Shown one piece after another: positions 51,969-61,684 of a DNA stretch of 64,000 nt (its first letter is position 1; every line of letters starts with the position of its first letter). The translations under genes and the position numbers were made by a program. Source of the stretch: Bacillus sp. N1-1 (GTDB taxonomy: Bacteria > Bacillota > Bacilli > Bacillales > Guptibacillaceae); contig NZ_CP046564.1 of assembly GCF_009818105.1 (NCBI RefSeq), positions 434,001-498,000 of the forward strand, in the 5' to 3' direction. The notes under the pieces were generated by a model. It did no database searches. It had not been told where the DNA came from and saw only the letters and a list, made by a program, of their open reading frames with translations.

Positions 51969-53582
51969 ATGAAGAAAACCATTTTTTCATTAGTATTTGT
52001 ATTGCTACTTTCGATTGGTCTAGCCGGTTGCGGTGGATCAAACGAAACGAATGGCAATGGCGGGGGTGACTCCGGAGACGGAGGCGAAGAAGCAGGTGGA
52101 ACATTGATCTTTGGTCGCGGCGGTGACTCCGTATCACTTGATCCAGCATCTGTAACAGACGGGGAATCATTTAAAGTAACAAAGAATATTTTTGATACGC
52201 TTCTTGATTACGGTGACGATAACACAGATGTGCAAGAAGCCCTTGCGACAGATTGGGAAGTTTCTGACGATGGTAAGACATATACGTTCACACTTCGTGA
52301 AGGTGTAAAGTTCCATGACGGTACTGACTTTAACGCAGACGCTGTAGTTTACAACTTCGAACGTTGGATGAATGGGACTGAAGAAGCGTTCTATTACTAT
52401 AAATCCATGTTCGGTGGATTTAAAGGTGATGAAGGGCACGTTATTGAAAGTGTAACGGCGAAAGACGATTACACGGTTGAATTCCAATTGAAGCGTCCAC
52501 AAGCGCCATTCTTGAAAAACATCGCGATGTCTCCATTTGCGATTGCTAGTCCAGATGCACTTGAGAAGCAAGGCGATAAGTTTGGTGAAAATCCTGTAGG
52601 TACCGGTCCATTTGTATTTGATCAATGGAACCGAAATGACAAAATCGTACTAAATAAAAATGAAGAGTACTGGATGGATGGCTATCCAAAGCTTGATAGC
52701 GTTATTTTCAGAGCGATTCCTGATAACTCAGCACGTCTAAATGCACTAATGGCTGGAGAAATTGATTTGATGGATGGGCTGAATCCTTCAGATGTTCAGC
52801 AGGTAGAGGACAATGCCGATCTTCAAACGTTCTTCCGTCCTTCTATGAACGTAGGGTATCTTGGTTTAACAACAAACCGCGGCCCATTAAAAGATAAGCT
52901 TGTCCGTCAAGCGCTAAACCACGCAGTAGACAAGCAAGCGCTTATTGATTCTTTCTATGCAGGACAAGCGGAGCCAGCGAAAAATCCGATGCCTCCGGTA
53001 ATTGGTGGGTATAACGATGAGATCGAACCTTATGAGTATGATCTTGATAAAGCGAAGGAACTTCTAAAAGAAGCAGGCTATGAAGATGGATTTGAAATGG
53101 AGCTTTGGGCTATGCCGGTTCCACGTCCATATATGCCTGATGGCCAAAAAGTAGCAGAAGTTCTTCAGAAAAGCTTCGCTGAAATTGGCGTAGATGCTGA
53201 AATCAAATCATACGAGTGGGCAACTTATCTTGAAAAAGCTCGTAATGGTGAAGCTGATAGCTTCTTGTTAGGTTGGACTGGCGATAACGGTGACGCTGAT
53301 AACTTCCTATACGTCCTTCTTGATCAAGATAATATTGGAAGCAACAACTATACGTACTATGAAAACCAGGAGCTTCATGATCTTCTAATCGAAGCACAGT
53401 CAACTCCAGATGAAGAAGAGCGTAACAAGCTTTATAAAGAAGCACAAGAAATTATCCATGAAGATGCACCGTGGATTCCTCTTGTACACTCCAAGCCAGC
53501 ACTTGGCGGCTCTAGTACAATTAAAGGTTTCTCACCGCATCCAACTGGATCTGACAAGCTAACAAAAGTAACGCTTCAATAG
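51969..53582 (+). CDS. appA: Oligopeptide-binding lipoprotein (AppA/DppE type)
   Basis: A 537-residue SBP_bac_5 protein: lipoprotein signal with lipobox LAGC (Cys21), a Gly-rich linker, then DSVSLDPASVTDGESFKV, TFTLREGVKFHDGTDFNADA and NPVGTGPFVFDQWN. It would sit on the outer face of the membrane and pass peptides to the two permeases. AAGGGGGAAG precedes the ATG. A hairpin after the gene probably raises its expression relative to the permeases, as is usual for binding-protein genes. Confidence 0.93.
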   Translation: MKKTIFSLVFVLLLSIGLAGCGGSNETNGNGGGDSGDGGEEAGGTLIFGRGGDSVSLDPASVTDGESFKVTKNIFDTLLDYGDDNTDVQEALATDWEVSDDGKTYTFTLREGVKFHDGTDFNADAVVYNFERWMNGTEEAFYYYKSMFGGFKGDEGHVIESVTAKDDYTVEFQLKRPQAPFLKNIAMSPFAIASPDALEKQGDKFGENPVGTGPFVFDQWNRNDKIVLNKNEEYWMDGYPKLDSVIFRAIPDNSARLNALMAGEIDLMDGLNPSDVQQVEDNADLQTFFRPSMNVGYLGLTTNRGPLKDKLVRQALNHAVDKQALIDSFYAGQAEPAKNPMPPVIGGYNDEIEPYEYDLDKAKELLKEAGYEDGFEMELWAMPVPRPYMPDGQKVAEVLQKSFAEIGVDAEIKSYEWATYLEKARNGEADSFLLGWTGDNGDADNFLYVLLDQDNIGSNNYTYYENQELHDLLIEAQSTPDEEERNKLYKEAQEIIHEDAPWIPLVHSKPALGGSSTIKGFSPHPTGSDKLTKVTLQ

Positions 53583-53591
53583 TAAAAAAAG

Positions 53592-53619
53592 AAGGGGAGT
53601 GATGCACTCCCCTTTTATT
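53592..53619 (+). terminator. Hairpin between the binding-protein and permease genes
   Basis: AAGGGGAGTG pairs with CACTCCCCTT across ATG, then TTTT. Likely a partial terminator or mRNA-stabilising stem within the operon. Confidence 0.75.
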
Positions 53620-53689
53620 CTTCATAATGAATTGGCTTTATACATATTAAACGACATGTCATTTTACAGACGGAAGAAGAGGTGAGTAG

Positions 53690-54694
53690 ATGCTTGCTTA
53701 TACAGTTAGACGACTGCTGATGCTCATCCCAGTGTTGTTTGGGATGACACTCATTGTATTCTTTATGATTCGAGCCATTCCCGGAGATCCAGCTCAGGTC
53801 ATTTTAGGACAACAGGCAACAGAGGAAGCAATAAAAAGTTTAACAAAACAGCTTGGTCTCGATCAGCCGTGGTATCTACAGTATATCGATTATATTAAAA
53901 ACTTATTTACAGGAGATTTAGGCACTTCTCTTCGGACAAGTTCAGATATTAGTGGAGAAATTTGGCCATATCTTGCCGCTACTCTTGAATTGTCGCTTGT
54001 TGCGATGGTTATTGCGATTTTTATTGGTGTAAATGCAGGTATTATTAGTGCCTGGTTCCAAAACTCATGGTTTGATTACACGGCTATGGTATTAGCGCTA
54101 GTTGGTGTATCCATGCCTGTTTTCTGGCTTGGGTTGATGGAACAGTGGGCTTTCTCTCTTGAACTTGGATGGCTACCATCAACGGGTCGCGAAAATGTGA
54201 GAAACCCTGTAGATGCTATTACCCATCTTTATCTTATTGATACCTTAATTCAGGGGAGAATGGATCAATTTGTTGAAGTTATTAAGCATTTGATTCTACC
54301 TGGTATTGCTCTTGGTACGATTCCAATGGCTATTATTGCACGAATGACACGCTCAAGCATGCTTGAAGTTATGCGATCTGATTTTGTTCGCACAGCTCGT
54401 GCAAAAGGAACGAAAATGTTTTGGGTTGTCTATAAACACTCTTTAAAAAATGCCTTTATTCCCGTTCTAACCGTTATTGGACTACAAATGGGCTTGCTTC
54501 TAGGGGGAGCGATTCTTACTGAGACGATCTTTGGTTGGCCAGGAATTGGTCGATATATTTACGACGCGATTAATTTTAGAGATTATCCTGTCATTCAATC
54601 AGGGATTTTAATCGTTGCGGTAATTTTCGTTTTTATTAATTTAATTGTCGATCTGCTATATGCTGCAATTGATCCTCGAATCAAATACAACTAA
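53690..54694 (+). CDS. appB: Oligopeptide ABC permease (AppB/DppB type)
   Basis: A 334-residue permease with six helices: MLAYTVRRLLMLIPVLFGMT and FMIRAIPGDPAQVILGQQAT open it, and the EAA-loop ATPase contact reads RTARAKGTKMFWVVYKHSLK, with GAILTETIFGWPGIGRY near the end. This is the DppB/OppB family. GAAGAGGTG precedes the ATG. The second permease begins 13 bases after the stop. Confidence 0.93.
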   Translation: MLAYTVRRLLMLIPVLFGMTLIVFFMIRAIPGDPAQVILGQQATEEAIKSLTKQLGLDQPWYLQYIDYIKNLFTGDLGTSLRTSSDISGEIWPYLAATLELSLVAMVIAIFIGVNAGIISAWFQNSWFDYTAMVLALVGVSMPVFWLGLMEQWAFSLELGWLPSTGRENVRNPVDAITHLYLIDTLIQGRMDQFVEVIKHLILPGIALGTIPMAIIARMTRSSMLEVMRSDFVRTARAKGTKMFWVVYKHSLKNAFIPVLTVIGLQMGLLLGGAILTETIFGWPGIGRYIYDAINFRDYPVIQSGILIVAVIFVFINLIVDLLYAAIDPRIKYN

Positions 54695-54707
54695 AGGGGG
54701 CTTCTAA

Positions 54708-55607
54708 ATGGCTGAAATTGCTCCGCAAAAACAAGTGAACGTTCAAAAACAACCAGACGAAGAAGTACTATCGCCATGGCGTGAAGCCTGGAAAGGATTC
54801 AGGAGAAATAAGCTAGCGATGGTCGGCATGGGGATTGTACTTTTTTTCATTCTTCTAGCGATCTTTGCAGGAGTCATCGCTCCTGAAGGGATTAACGAAC
54901 AAAAATTAGGTGAACGACTTCAATCGCCCTCAGCCAGTCATTGGTTTGGAACCGATGATTTCGGTCGCGATATTTTATCACGCATTATTTATGGGGCACG
55001 AATTTCTTTATGGGTTGGTTTCTTTGCCGTACTCGGTTCAGCAGCGGTAGGGAGTTTACTAGGTATGGTAGCGGGATACTACGGTAAGTTAGTAGATACA
55101 ATTATTTCACGTATCTTTGATATCATGCTTGCATTTCCAAGTATCCTTCTTGCGATTGCAGTTGTGGCAGTTTTAGGACCGTCGTTAAGAAATGCGCTGA
55201 TCGCGATTGCCATCATTAATATTCCAAACTTTGGACGGCTTGTTCGTTCTAGAGTGTTAAGTGTGAAACAGGAAGAGTATGTAATGGCGGCAAGGGCTGT
55301 TGGAATGAAAGACTCAAGAATCATTTTTCATCATGTATTACCCAATTCCCTCGCACCTATTATTGTGCAAGGGACACTTGCTATCGCGACCGCTATTCTA
55401 GAAGCGGCTGCACTTAGTTTTCTAGGTCTCGGTGCACAGGCGCCACAACCAGAGTGGGGGAAAATGCTAGCAGATTCTCGTTCGTACATTATCCAGGCAC
55501 CATGGACGGTGTTTTTTCCAGGACTTGCGATTATGCTAACAGTTCTTGGATTTAACCTACTTGGTGACGGTCTCCGTGATGCGCTGGATCCTAAAATGAA
55601 GAAATAA
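54708..55607 (+). CDS. appC: Oligopeptide ABC permease (AppC/DppC type)
   Basis: A 299-residue permease with an N-terminal OppC_N segment (WREAWKGFRRNKLAMVGM), HWFGTDDFGRDILSRIIYGAR and the EAA-loop MAARAVGMKDSRIIFHHVLP, five to six helices. It completes the five-gene operon in appDFABC order. AAAGGGGGC precedes the start. The terminator after it is shared with the converging YgaE-type gene. Confidence 0.93.
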   Translation: MAEIAPQKQVNVQKQPDEEVLSPWREAWKGFRRNKLAMVGMGIVLFFILLAIFAGVIAPEGINEQKLGERLQSPSASHWFGTDDFGRDILSRIIYGARISLWVGFFAVLGSAAVGSLLGMVAGYYGKLVDTIISRIFDIMLAFPSILLAIAVVAVLGPSLRNALIAIAIINIPNFGRLVRSRVLSVKQEEYVMAARAVGMKDSRIIFHHVLPNSLAPIIVQGTLAIATAILEAAALSFLGLGAQAPQPEWGKMLADSRSYIIQAPWTVFFPGLAIMLTVLGFNLLGDGLRDALDPKMKK

Positions 55608-55637
55608 AAAAATCAGCCGATTCGGCTGATTTTTTTA
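55605..55637. terminator. Bidirectional terminator between appC and ygaE
   Basis: AAAAAATCAGCCGA pairs with TCGGCTGATTTTTT around a minimal loop; serves both strands. Confidence 0.88.
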
Positions 55638-56717
55638 TTTGGCATGAAGCTCTTGTATGTCGACTTCATTTTCTTCCTGGTGATACGAATGGAAGCTATC
55701 GACTAGCAGATCAAGGTGTTCTAGATGGTCGTTGTAATCAATAATCATACCGATTAAAGGAAAGATTGTCATCCAAAGTTCGCGGTTACATTCACCACTT
55801 TCGTATAAATCAACATAGCGTTCGGTTAAAGTAGATTCACCGGATCCAACTGTGTTTAACATTTCCTCAGGAGACTGATGCCTCACTTTGCCGATATATT
55901 TTAAATGGATACGTTCGTGATAATTTGTCAACTCATCAAGGTGAGTCTGAATCATCTTTCTTACCTCATCCGGCATGATCAAAATCTTGACATCAAGTTG
56001 ATCAAGCATTTTTAGAATAGCGAGTGATTTTTCTGTTGTAGCGATCATCTGTCTGAATAGAACGAGCTTACGAGCTTTTACAAAATCTCTTCGTTTGAAA
56101 TAGGTTCGTTCTTCCTTATAAAGAAGAAAGTACTGATCACTTTTCACCGTGTCTTCTTTTAACTTAATCAAGTTTTCTTTAAGGACTTTGTGTTCCGCAT
56201 CATTCCTCGTAGCAAGTCGAATCCATTGTGAGATATATTCAGTGTTGCTTACGATTTTATGAAACAATTTTGTTTCATACTTCGGTGGGAGGAAAATCAA
56301 ATTCACAAAGAAAGAACTGACGACCCCAACCATAATGACGAGAAATCGATTCGTGGCAAAAGTGATAAATTCCTCTTGTGGCGCGTTCATAATTAATATC
56401 ACTGTTACAACAGCAAGTGGAATCGTACTTTCAATTTTTAACTTAATATTAATGGCGATAATTATAATAGCGCCTAAGCCAATGACAATGGGCTGATTTC
56501 CGAAAAGAAGAACAAGCACAACGGCTAGCAGGGCTCCAATAATGTTTGATTGAAATTGATCGATAATCGTTTGATACGATCTGTAGATGGATGGTTGGAT
56601 CGCAAACAATGCAGCTACACCAGCGAAAGTAGGTGGCTCTAATCCAAGCCATGTTGCTAAATATAAGGCGATGGTAATCGCAAGCCCTGTTTTAAAAATA
56701 CGGGCACCAAACTTCAT
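55635..56717 (-). CDS. ygaE: YgaE-like aromatic acid exporter family membrane protein (FUSC-type)
   Basis: A 360-residue protein: about six closely packed helices in the first 150 residues (KFGARIFKTGLAITIALYLA, AGVAALFAIQPSIYRSY) and a long soluble helical C-terminal domain (about 155-360). This is the FUSC/DUF939 layout; relatives export aromatic acids, but most Bacillus members are untested. ATG 56717 follows AAAGGA by nine bases. Placed next to hemL as ygaE is in B. subtilis. Confidence 0.85.
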   Translation of the reverse strand: MKFGARIFKTGLAITIALYLATWLGLEPPTFAGVAALFAIQPSIYRSYQTIIDQFQSNIIGALLAVVLVLLFGNQPIVIGLGAIIIIAINIKLKIESTIPLAVVTVILIMNAPQEEFITFATNRFLVIMVGVVSSFFVNLIFLPPKYETKLFHKIVSNTEYISQWIRLATRNDAEHKVLKENLIKLKEDTVKSDQYFLLYKEERTYFKRRDFVKARKLVLFRQMIATTEKSLAILKMLDQLDVKILIMPDEVRKMIQTHLDELTNYHERIHLKYIGKVRHQSPEEMLNTVGSGESTLTERYVDLYESGECNRELWMTIFPLIGMIIDYNDHLEHLDLLVDSFHSYHQEENEVDIQELHAK

Positions 56718-56857
56718 TCTGTTATTATCCTTTCGTTGCATACTATTAATATAGAGAGTAACCTCTATTTCCTCTTTTAAACATATGAGACGTTCTAGTT
56801 ATACATCGGAATGGTTCGGATAGCAAGGCTTATTTCAAATAATACCAAAGATAGTAG

Positions 56858-56892
56858 AAAAGACAGAATGAAGTTGCTTCATTCTGTCTTTG
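56858..56892 (-). terminator. Terminator of hemL
   Basis: AAAGACAGAATGAA pairs with TTCATTCTGTCTTT across GTTGC, just past the hemL stop on the minus strand. Confidence 0.83.
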
Positions 56893-56902
56893 TCAATTTC
56901 CA

Positions 56903-58192
56903 TTAAGCCATCTGTTGGAAGACGCGTTTTACTGCTTCCAGCGTTTCATCAATGTCTTCTTCAGTGTGTTCTGTTGTTAGAAACCAAGCTTCGTATTTAG
57001 AAGGGGCAAGATTAATTCCTTCCTGAAGCATGAGTTTAAAGAAGCGGGCAAATCTCTCTCCATCAGAATCTTCAGCCTGTTTGTAATTAATTACTTTCTC
57101 GTCATTAAAGTAGACGGTAAGAGCCCCTTTGAGACGGTTGATTGTAATCTGAATCCCGGCTTCCTTTGCGTGTTGAAGGATGCCTAATTCAAGTCGTTCT
57201 CCAAGTTTGTCTAAGTGGTCATATACTCCTTCTTCTTGGAGGACTTCCAAACACGCTATACCTGCTGAGATCGAAGCAGGATTTCCGGCCATTGTTCCAG
57301 CTTGATAAGCTGGTCCTAGAGGAGCAACGTGTTCCATAATCTCGCGCTTACCGCCGTATGCGCCAATCGGGAGACCTCCTCCAATAATCTTTCCGAGTGC
57401 TGTCATATCTGGCTCAACACCAAGTAAGTTCTGGGCACCGCCGTACATAAAGCGGAACGCCGTTATCACTTCATCGTAGATTACGAGAGCACCGTGTTGG
57501 TGAGTGATTTCATTGACCTGTTCAAGAAAACCTTCTTCAGGCTCAACGATTCCAAAGTTACCAACAATCGGCTCAACGAGAACACCCGCTACTTCATCTC
57601 CCCATTTTTTCATTGCTTCTTTATAAGCCTCAATGTCGTTAAATGGTACCGTGATCACCTCTCTGGCAATGCTTTTTGGAACGCCAGCAGAATCCGGACT
57701 ACCTAAAGTAGCAGGGCCAGAACCAGCAGCAACTAGTACAAGATCTGAGTGTCCATGATAGCAACCAGCAAATTTCACAATTTTGTTGCGACCGGTATAG
57801 GCCCTTGCAACACGAATCGTTGTCATAACCGCTTCGGTACCGGAGTTTACAAACCGAACGCGTTCAAGAGAAGGAATTGCCTCCTGAAGCATTGAACCAA
57901 AGCGATTCTCTAGAACAGTCGGTGTCCCATATAGAACGCCATTTTCCGCTGCAGTTGTGATGGCTTTCGTAATATGTGGATGTGCATGACCAGTGATAAT
58001 GGGACCGTAAGCTGCAAGGTAGTCTATGTATTTGTTACCATCAACGTCCCAGAAATAAGGCCCCTTTGCTTTTTCCATGAAGACGGGAGTGCCTCCGCCA
58101 ACGCCTTTATAGGATCGAGATGGACTGTTCACACCACCTAGCATAATATCGAGTGATTCTTTATGATGTTGTTCTGATTTAGTGAAATTCAT
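56903..58192 (-). CDS. hemL: Glutamate-1-semialdehyde 2,1-aminomutase
   Basis: A 429-residue PLP enzyme of class III aminotransferase fold: [13 protein letters not shown] at the N terminus, [30 protein letters not shown] with the PLP aspartate, and the Schiff-base lysine in [14 protein letters not shown]. It makes 5-aminolevulinate from glutamate semialdehyde for haem. ATG 58192 follows AAGGAGGTC; longer frames upstream lack support. This copy is outside a hem operon and corresponds by position to gsaB, the second B. subtilis paralogue. Confidence 0.93.
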   Translation of the reverse strand: MNFTKSEQHHKESLDIMLGGVNSPSRSYKGVGGGTPVFMEKAKGPYFWDVDGNKYIDYLAAYGPIITGHAHPHITKAITTAAENGVLYGTPTVLENRFGSMLQEAIPSLERVRFVNSGTEAVMTTIRVARAYTGRNKIVKFAGCYHGHSDLVLVAAGSGPATLGSPDSAGVPKSIAREVITVPFNDIEAYKEAMKKWGDEVAGVLVEPIVGNFGIVEPEEGFLEQVNEITHQHGALVIYDEVITAFRFMYGGAQNLLGVEPDMTALGKIIGGGLPIGAYGGKREIMEHVAPLGPAYQAGTMAGNPASISAGIACLEVLQEEGVYDHLDKLGERLELGILQHAKEAGIQITINRLKGALTVYFNDEKVINYKQAEDSDGERFARFFKLMLQEGINLAPSKYEAWFLTTEHTEEDIDETLEAVKRVFQQMA

Positions 58193-58345
58193 ATTGACCT
58201 CCTTGTAATGCGTGTTCATCAATTTCCATTGTAGCATGAGTAGCGCGGAACAAAACACTATTCCCGCTTAGCATCTAAGCTCAATGATTGTTTAATGTTC
58301 ACGGCTCTTGTAAACTAAGTTGGTGTGTAAAAAGGAGGATAACGT

Positions 58346-59359
58346 ATGGAAAAGGTTATTGATGTGCAGTCATTGCGTAAGGATTTTAAATCGCATTCAA
58401 GTCGTTCAGGCTTAAAAGGAGCGTTTCGAGATCTGTTTACGCGTAATTATAAAGTAATATCTGCTGTTCAAGATATATCGTTTACTGTGAATAAAGGAGA
58501 AATGGTAGGGTATATCGGTGAAAACGGCGCTGGTAAATCAACGAGCATTAAAATGTTAACAGGGATTTTAACACCGACGTCTGGAACTGTTCGAGTGAAT
58601 GGAATGGATCCTCATAAAGAACGTGAAAAGTTTGTTCGCTCCATTGGTGTTGTATTTGGGCAACGTTCTCAATTGTGGTGGGATATTGCCGTACAAGAAT
58701 CGTTTCGTTTACTTAAAAAAGTTTACAATGTGCCGGATGATGTGTATAACGACCATATGAACCACGTCATTGAATCACTTGATATTGGACCATTGCTTGA
58801 TAAGCCTGTAAGAAAGTTATCGCTAGGACAACGTATGCGATGTGAGCTAGCAGCAGCGCTTCTTCATAATCCAAAGCTTTTGTTTCTTGATGAACCAACA
58901 ATTGGTCTTGATGTGCTTGTGAAATTAAAGATTCGTAATTTTTTAAAAGAGATTAACGAGAAGTACAAGACCACGATTTTACTTACTACCCATGATCTTA
59001 CGGATATTGAAGCGTTATGTGATCGTGTTGTGATGCTGGATGAAGGACAGATCATCTATGATGGCAAGCTTGCAAAGCTTCGTTCAAACTGGGGCGAAGG
59101 AAAGCAGATTGAATTTCAGTTTGGAGAACAAGTTAAGTTTGAAAGTCTGGAACCTCTCTTAAAAGAGTTAGAAGCAGAATGGACAAAAGGTGATCGAGAA
59201 AATGTCTGGATCGCGAACGTGATAAACGAAGAACATGTGATTTCTGAAGTGATTGGTCGAGTAGTGTCAGCAAACCGAATTACGGATATTAAAATTCATG
59301 AAATTTCGACGGAAGAGATTATTCGAAATATCTATGAAGAAGGTATGCGGAATGGGTAA
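58346..59359 (+). CDS. ABC-2 exporter ATPase subunit
   Basis: A 337-residue ATPase: Walker A GENGAGKSTSI, signature KLSLGQRMRCELAAALL, Walker B LLFLDEPTIGLDV, His-loop TTHDLTDIEAL, and a C-terminal extension (about 240-335). It is of the group that works with two unlike ABC-2 permeases encoded just downstream. AAAGGAGG precedes the ATG. Its end overlaps the first permease start by eight bases. Substrate unknown. Confidence 0.9.
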   Translation: MEKVIDVQSLRKDFKSHSSRSGLKGAFRDLFTRNYKVISAVQDISFTVNKGEMVGYIGENGAGKSTSIKMLTGILTPTSGTVRVNGMDPHKEREKFVRSIGVVFGQRSQLWWDIAVQESFRLLKKVYNVPDDVYNDHMNHVIESLDIGPLLDKPVRKLSLGQRMRCELAAALLHNPKLLFLDEPTIGLDVLVKLKIRNFLKEINEKYKTTILLTTHDLTDIEALCDRVVMLDEGQIIYDGKLAKLRSNWGEGKQIEFQFGEQVKFESLEPLLKELEAEWTKGDRENVWIANVINEEHVISEVIGRVVSANRITDIKIHEISTEEIIRNIYEEGMRNG

Positions 59360-60142
59360 GTACCTAGAAATGATTCGGGTTCGCTTCTTAATGATGCTCG
59401 CCTATCGGACGAACTATTATAGCGGAATTTTAATTTACAGCATTAACATTGGAGCTTACTACTTTTTGTGGAATGCGATTTATGGTGGAAAAGGAGAAAT
59501 TGAAGGATTATCGGTGATTCAGATGACAACCTATGTGGCTGTTGCCTGGATGGCAAGAGCTTTTTACTTTAATAACATTGATCGAGAAATCGCTCAGGAA
59601 ATTAAAGAAGGTAAGGTTGCTGTGGAGTTTATACGACCGTATCATTATTTAATGATGAAAACGATGCAGGGACTTGGTGAAGGGATTTTTCGATTGAGTT
59701 TCTTCTCTATTCCAGGGATGATTATTGTTAGCCTTATTTTTCCGATTGAATTTTCAGCTGCATTTTCTACGTGGGTATTTTTTATGATTGCTATTATTCT
59801 AAGTTTTATTGTGAATACACAAATCAATTTGCTGACTGGCGTTCTCACCTTTTTCTTCTTTAATAATGATGGGCTCATTCGAGCAAAACGCGTAGTGATT
59901 GATTTATTCTCGGGATTATTACTTCCAATCAGTTTTTACCCTGGTTGGGCACACAAGTGATGGACTTTCTTCCGTTTCAAGCCATTAGCTATATTCCAAG
60001 TATGATTTTTACTGAAGGTTTTACAGGAAGCGCGGTTTGGGAAGCGATTTTGTTCCAAGTTGTATGGACTGTTATTCTCATTCTTCCAATACAGGCGCTA
60101 TGGGTAATTGCGAAAAAACGCTTGATTGTACAGGGAGGGTAA
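59352..60142 (+). pseudogene. ABC-2 permease broken by a frameshift
   Basis: From ATG 59352 the frame encodes a membrane protein up to FYPGWAHK and a stop at 59960. A second frame, overlapping by a few codons, continues QVMDFLPFQAISYIPSMIF to 60142 and supplies the missing last two helices. Joined, the product is about 262 residues, the same as its partner. The break lies at GGGCACACAAG (59948-59958); removing one CA restores GWAQVMDF. It may be a real mutation or a sequencing error. Confidence 0.75.
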
Positions 60143-60145
60143 CAG

Positions 60146-60931
60146 ATGAAGCATACGAGTATTTTCTTTCTATATGTGGCACAGTATATGAAAACAAGGC
60201 TAACCTATCGTGTTGACATGTTGATGGAGATTATGTCTGACTTACTGTTTCAGGCGGTTAATCTCATTTTTATTTTGGTCGTATTTGGTCATACAGATAT
60301 GCTTAGTGGTTGGTCGAAAGATGAAATTATTTTTATTTACGGTTTTTTCCTCGTTCCATTTGCGATCTTTGGCGCCTTTTTTAATATTTGGGATTTTAAT
60401 GAACGATATATCGTTAAAGGCGAAATGGACCGGATACTAACAAGGCCCGTTCATAGTTTGTTTCAAATTATTTTAGAACGCATGGAGCTTGAATCGTTGT
60501 TTGGTGTACTGACAGGTATCGCTGTTATGATCTATGCGGGTAATCGTCTTGATTTAAGCCTATCGTGGTATGACCCAATTGTTTTTCTTTTCATGGTTCT
60601 AGGCGGAGCTTTTGTCTATGCAGGGATCTTTATTTTGCTGGCAAGTATCAGCTTCTGGTCTGATAGCAGAACAAGTATTATGCCAATGATGTACAATATC
60701 GGAAACTATGGAAGATATCCGGTTGATATTTATAACAAAGTCATTCGCTTTGTTTTAACGTGGATCTTACCTTTTGCTTTTGTTGGTGTATATCCGTCTG
60801 CTTATTTCTTGGGTCGTGAAGAATGGTACGGTTATGCTTTTCTTACACCAGTTATGGGGGCTGTCTTTTTTGGATTTGCCATCTTTATGTGGAATATTGG
60901 CGTAACAAAATATCGAGGTGCAGGTAATTAA
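60146..60931 (+). CDS. ABC-2 family permease (DUF990-like)
   Basis: A 261-residue membrane protein with six helices: YVAQYMKTRLTYRVDMLMEI at the N terminus, FNERYIVKGEMDRILTRPVH between helices and a C-terminal MWNIGVTKYRGAG. This matches the ABC-2 permease family found in pairs after one ATPase. AGGGAGGG precedes the start and the preceding permease stop is four bases away. Its partner is frameshifted, so the complex may not function in this strain. Substrate unknown. Confidence 0.87.
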   Translation: MKHTSIFFLYVAQYMKTRLTYRVDMLMEIMSDLLFQAVNLIFILVVFGHTDMLSGWSKDEIIFIYGFFLVPFAIFGAFFNIWDFNERYIVKGEMDRILTRPVHSLFQIILERMELESLFGVLTGIAVMIYAGNRLDLSLSWYDPIVFLFMVLGGAFVYAGIFILLASISFWSDSRTSIMPMMYNIGNYGRYPVDIYNKVIRFVLTWILPFAFVGVYPSAYFLGREEWYGYAFLTPVMGAVFFGFAIFMWNIGVTKYRGAGN

Positions 60932-60965
60932 AAGGCCAGAGGGAATCCCTCTGGCCTTTTTGTTT
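60930..60965. terminator. Bidirectional terminator between the ABC-2 operon and the sigma factor gene
   Basis: AAAAGGCCAGAGGGA pairs perfectly with TCCCTCTGGCCTTTT. Confidence 0.9.
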
Positions 60966-60969
60966 ATGA

Positions 60970-61515
60970 TTAGGCAGGTTCTAATAATGATGAATCGATC
61001 TTTTCTTTTAATTTTTTCATGCCAAGCCTAACGCGACTTTTCACTGTTCCAAGAGGAATCTTCTTTTTGGAAGCTACTTCTGCTTGACTATATCCCTCTA
61101 AGTAGATGAGCTTAAGAATTTCCTTTTGATCCGTATTCAAAGAATTTAAGGCTCCATTAATGATATCTTTGTTTCCAAAGTCATCTTGATTATAAATTTC
61201 TTTATCGACCAAATGATGATCTTCAACAACTGTTTCTTTAAAATTGCGCTGTTCTTTCTTAATCCGGTCAATAGCTCGGTTCCGTGTGATCTGGTTTACC
61301 CATGAGGAAAGCTTTCCTTTATCAGGCTTAAATTGGCTTCTCTTATTCCAAACTTCTAAATAAACATCCTGAACGATTTCTTCGGCAATTTGCTGGTCAT
61401 TGACTATGCGACGGGCGATGCGTAAAAGCGTCTGATGGTTTTCAATACAAAAGACTTTGAAATGCTCCTCGTTTCCTCGTTCCCAGTAAGCAATCGCATA
61501 ATTGCCTTTACTCAT
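60970..61515 (-). CDS. ECF-type RNA polymerase sigma factor
   Basis: A 181-residue sigma factor with region 2 (about 25-90: IAEEIVQDVYLEVWNKRS, WVNQITRNRAIDRIKKE) and region 4 (about 120-175: LNTDQKEILKLIYLEGYSQA, PLGTVKSRVRLGMKKL). No regions 1 or 3, so it is extracytoplasmic-function type. ATG 61515 after GGAGGAGG is well supported. It is divergent from the DUF4397 protein gene, and no anti-sigma gene is adjacent. Control of the DUF4397/sortase genes is inferred from position only. Confidence 0.9.
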   Translation of the reverse strand: MSKGNYAIAYWERGNEEHFKVFCIENHQTLLRIARRIVNDQQIAEEIVQDVYLEVWNKRSQFKPDKGKLSSWVNQITRNRAIDRIKKEQRNFKETVVEDHHLVDKEIYNQDDFGNKDIINGALNSLNTDQKEILKLIYLEGYSQAEVASKKKIPLGTVKSRVRLGMKKLKEKIDSSLLEPA

Positions 61516-61684
61516 TAGTTTGTTCCTCCTCCGAGCTTTGCTAGTAGCTCTATTCCCTTGAATTCGAAATAAAAACAATAAAAGTGTAAAAAAAGTGATC
61601 CAATTGCAAATGTTTCGTCGTATTAACAAGTGAACAAAGGTTATACAAAAGTATAACAAAAATTAAATCAGGGGAGTGGATGGA

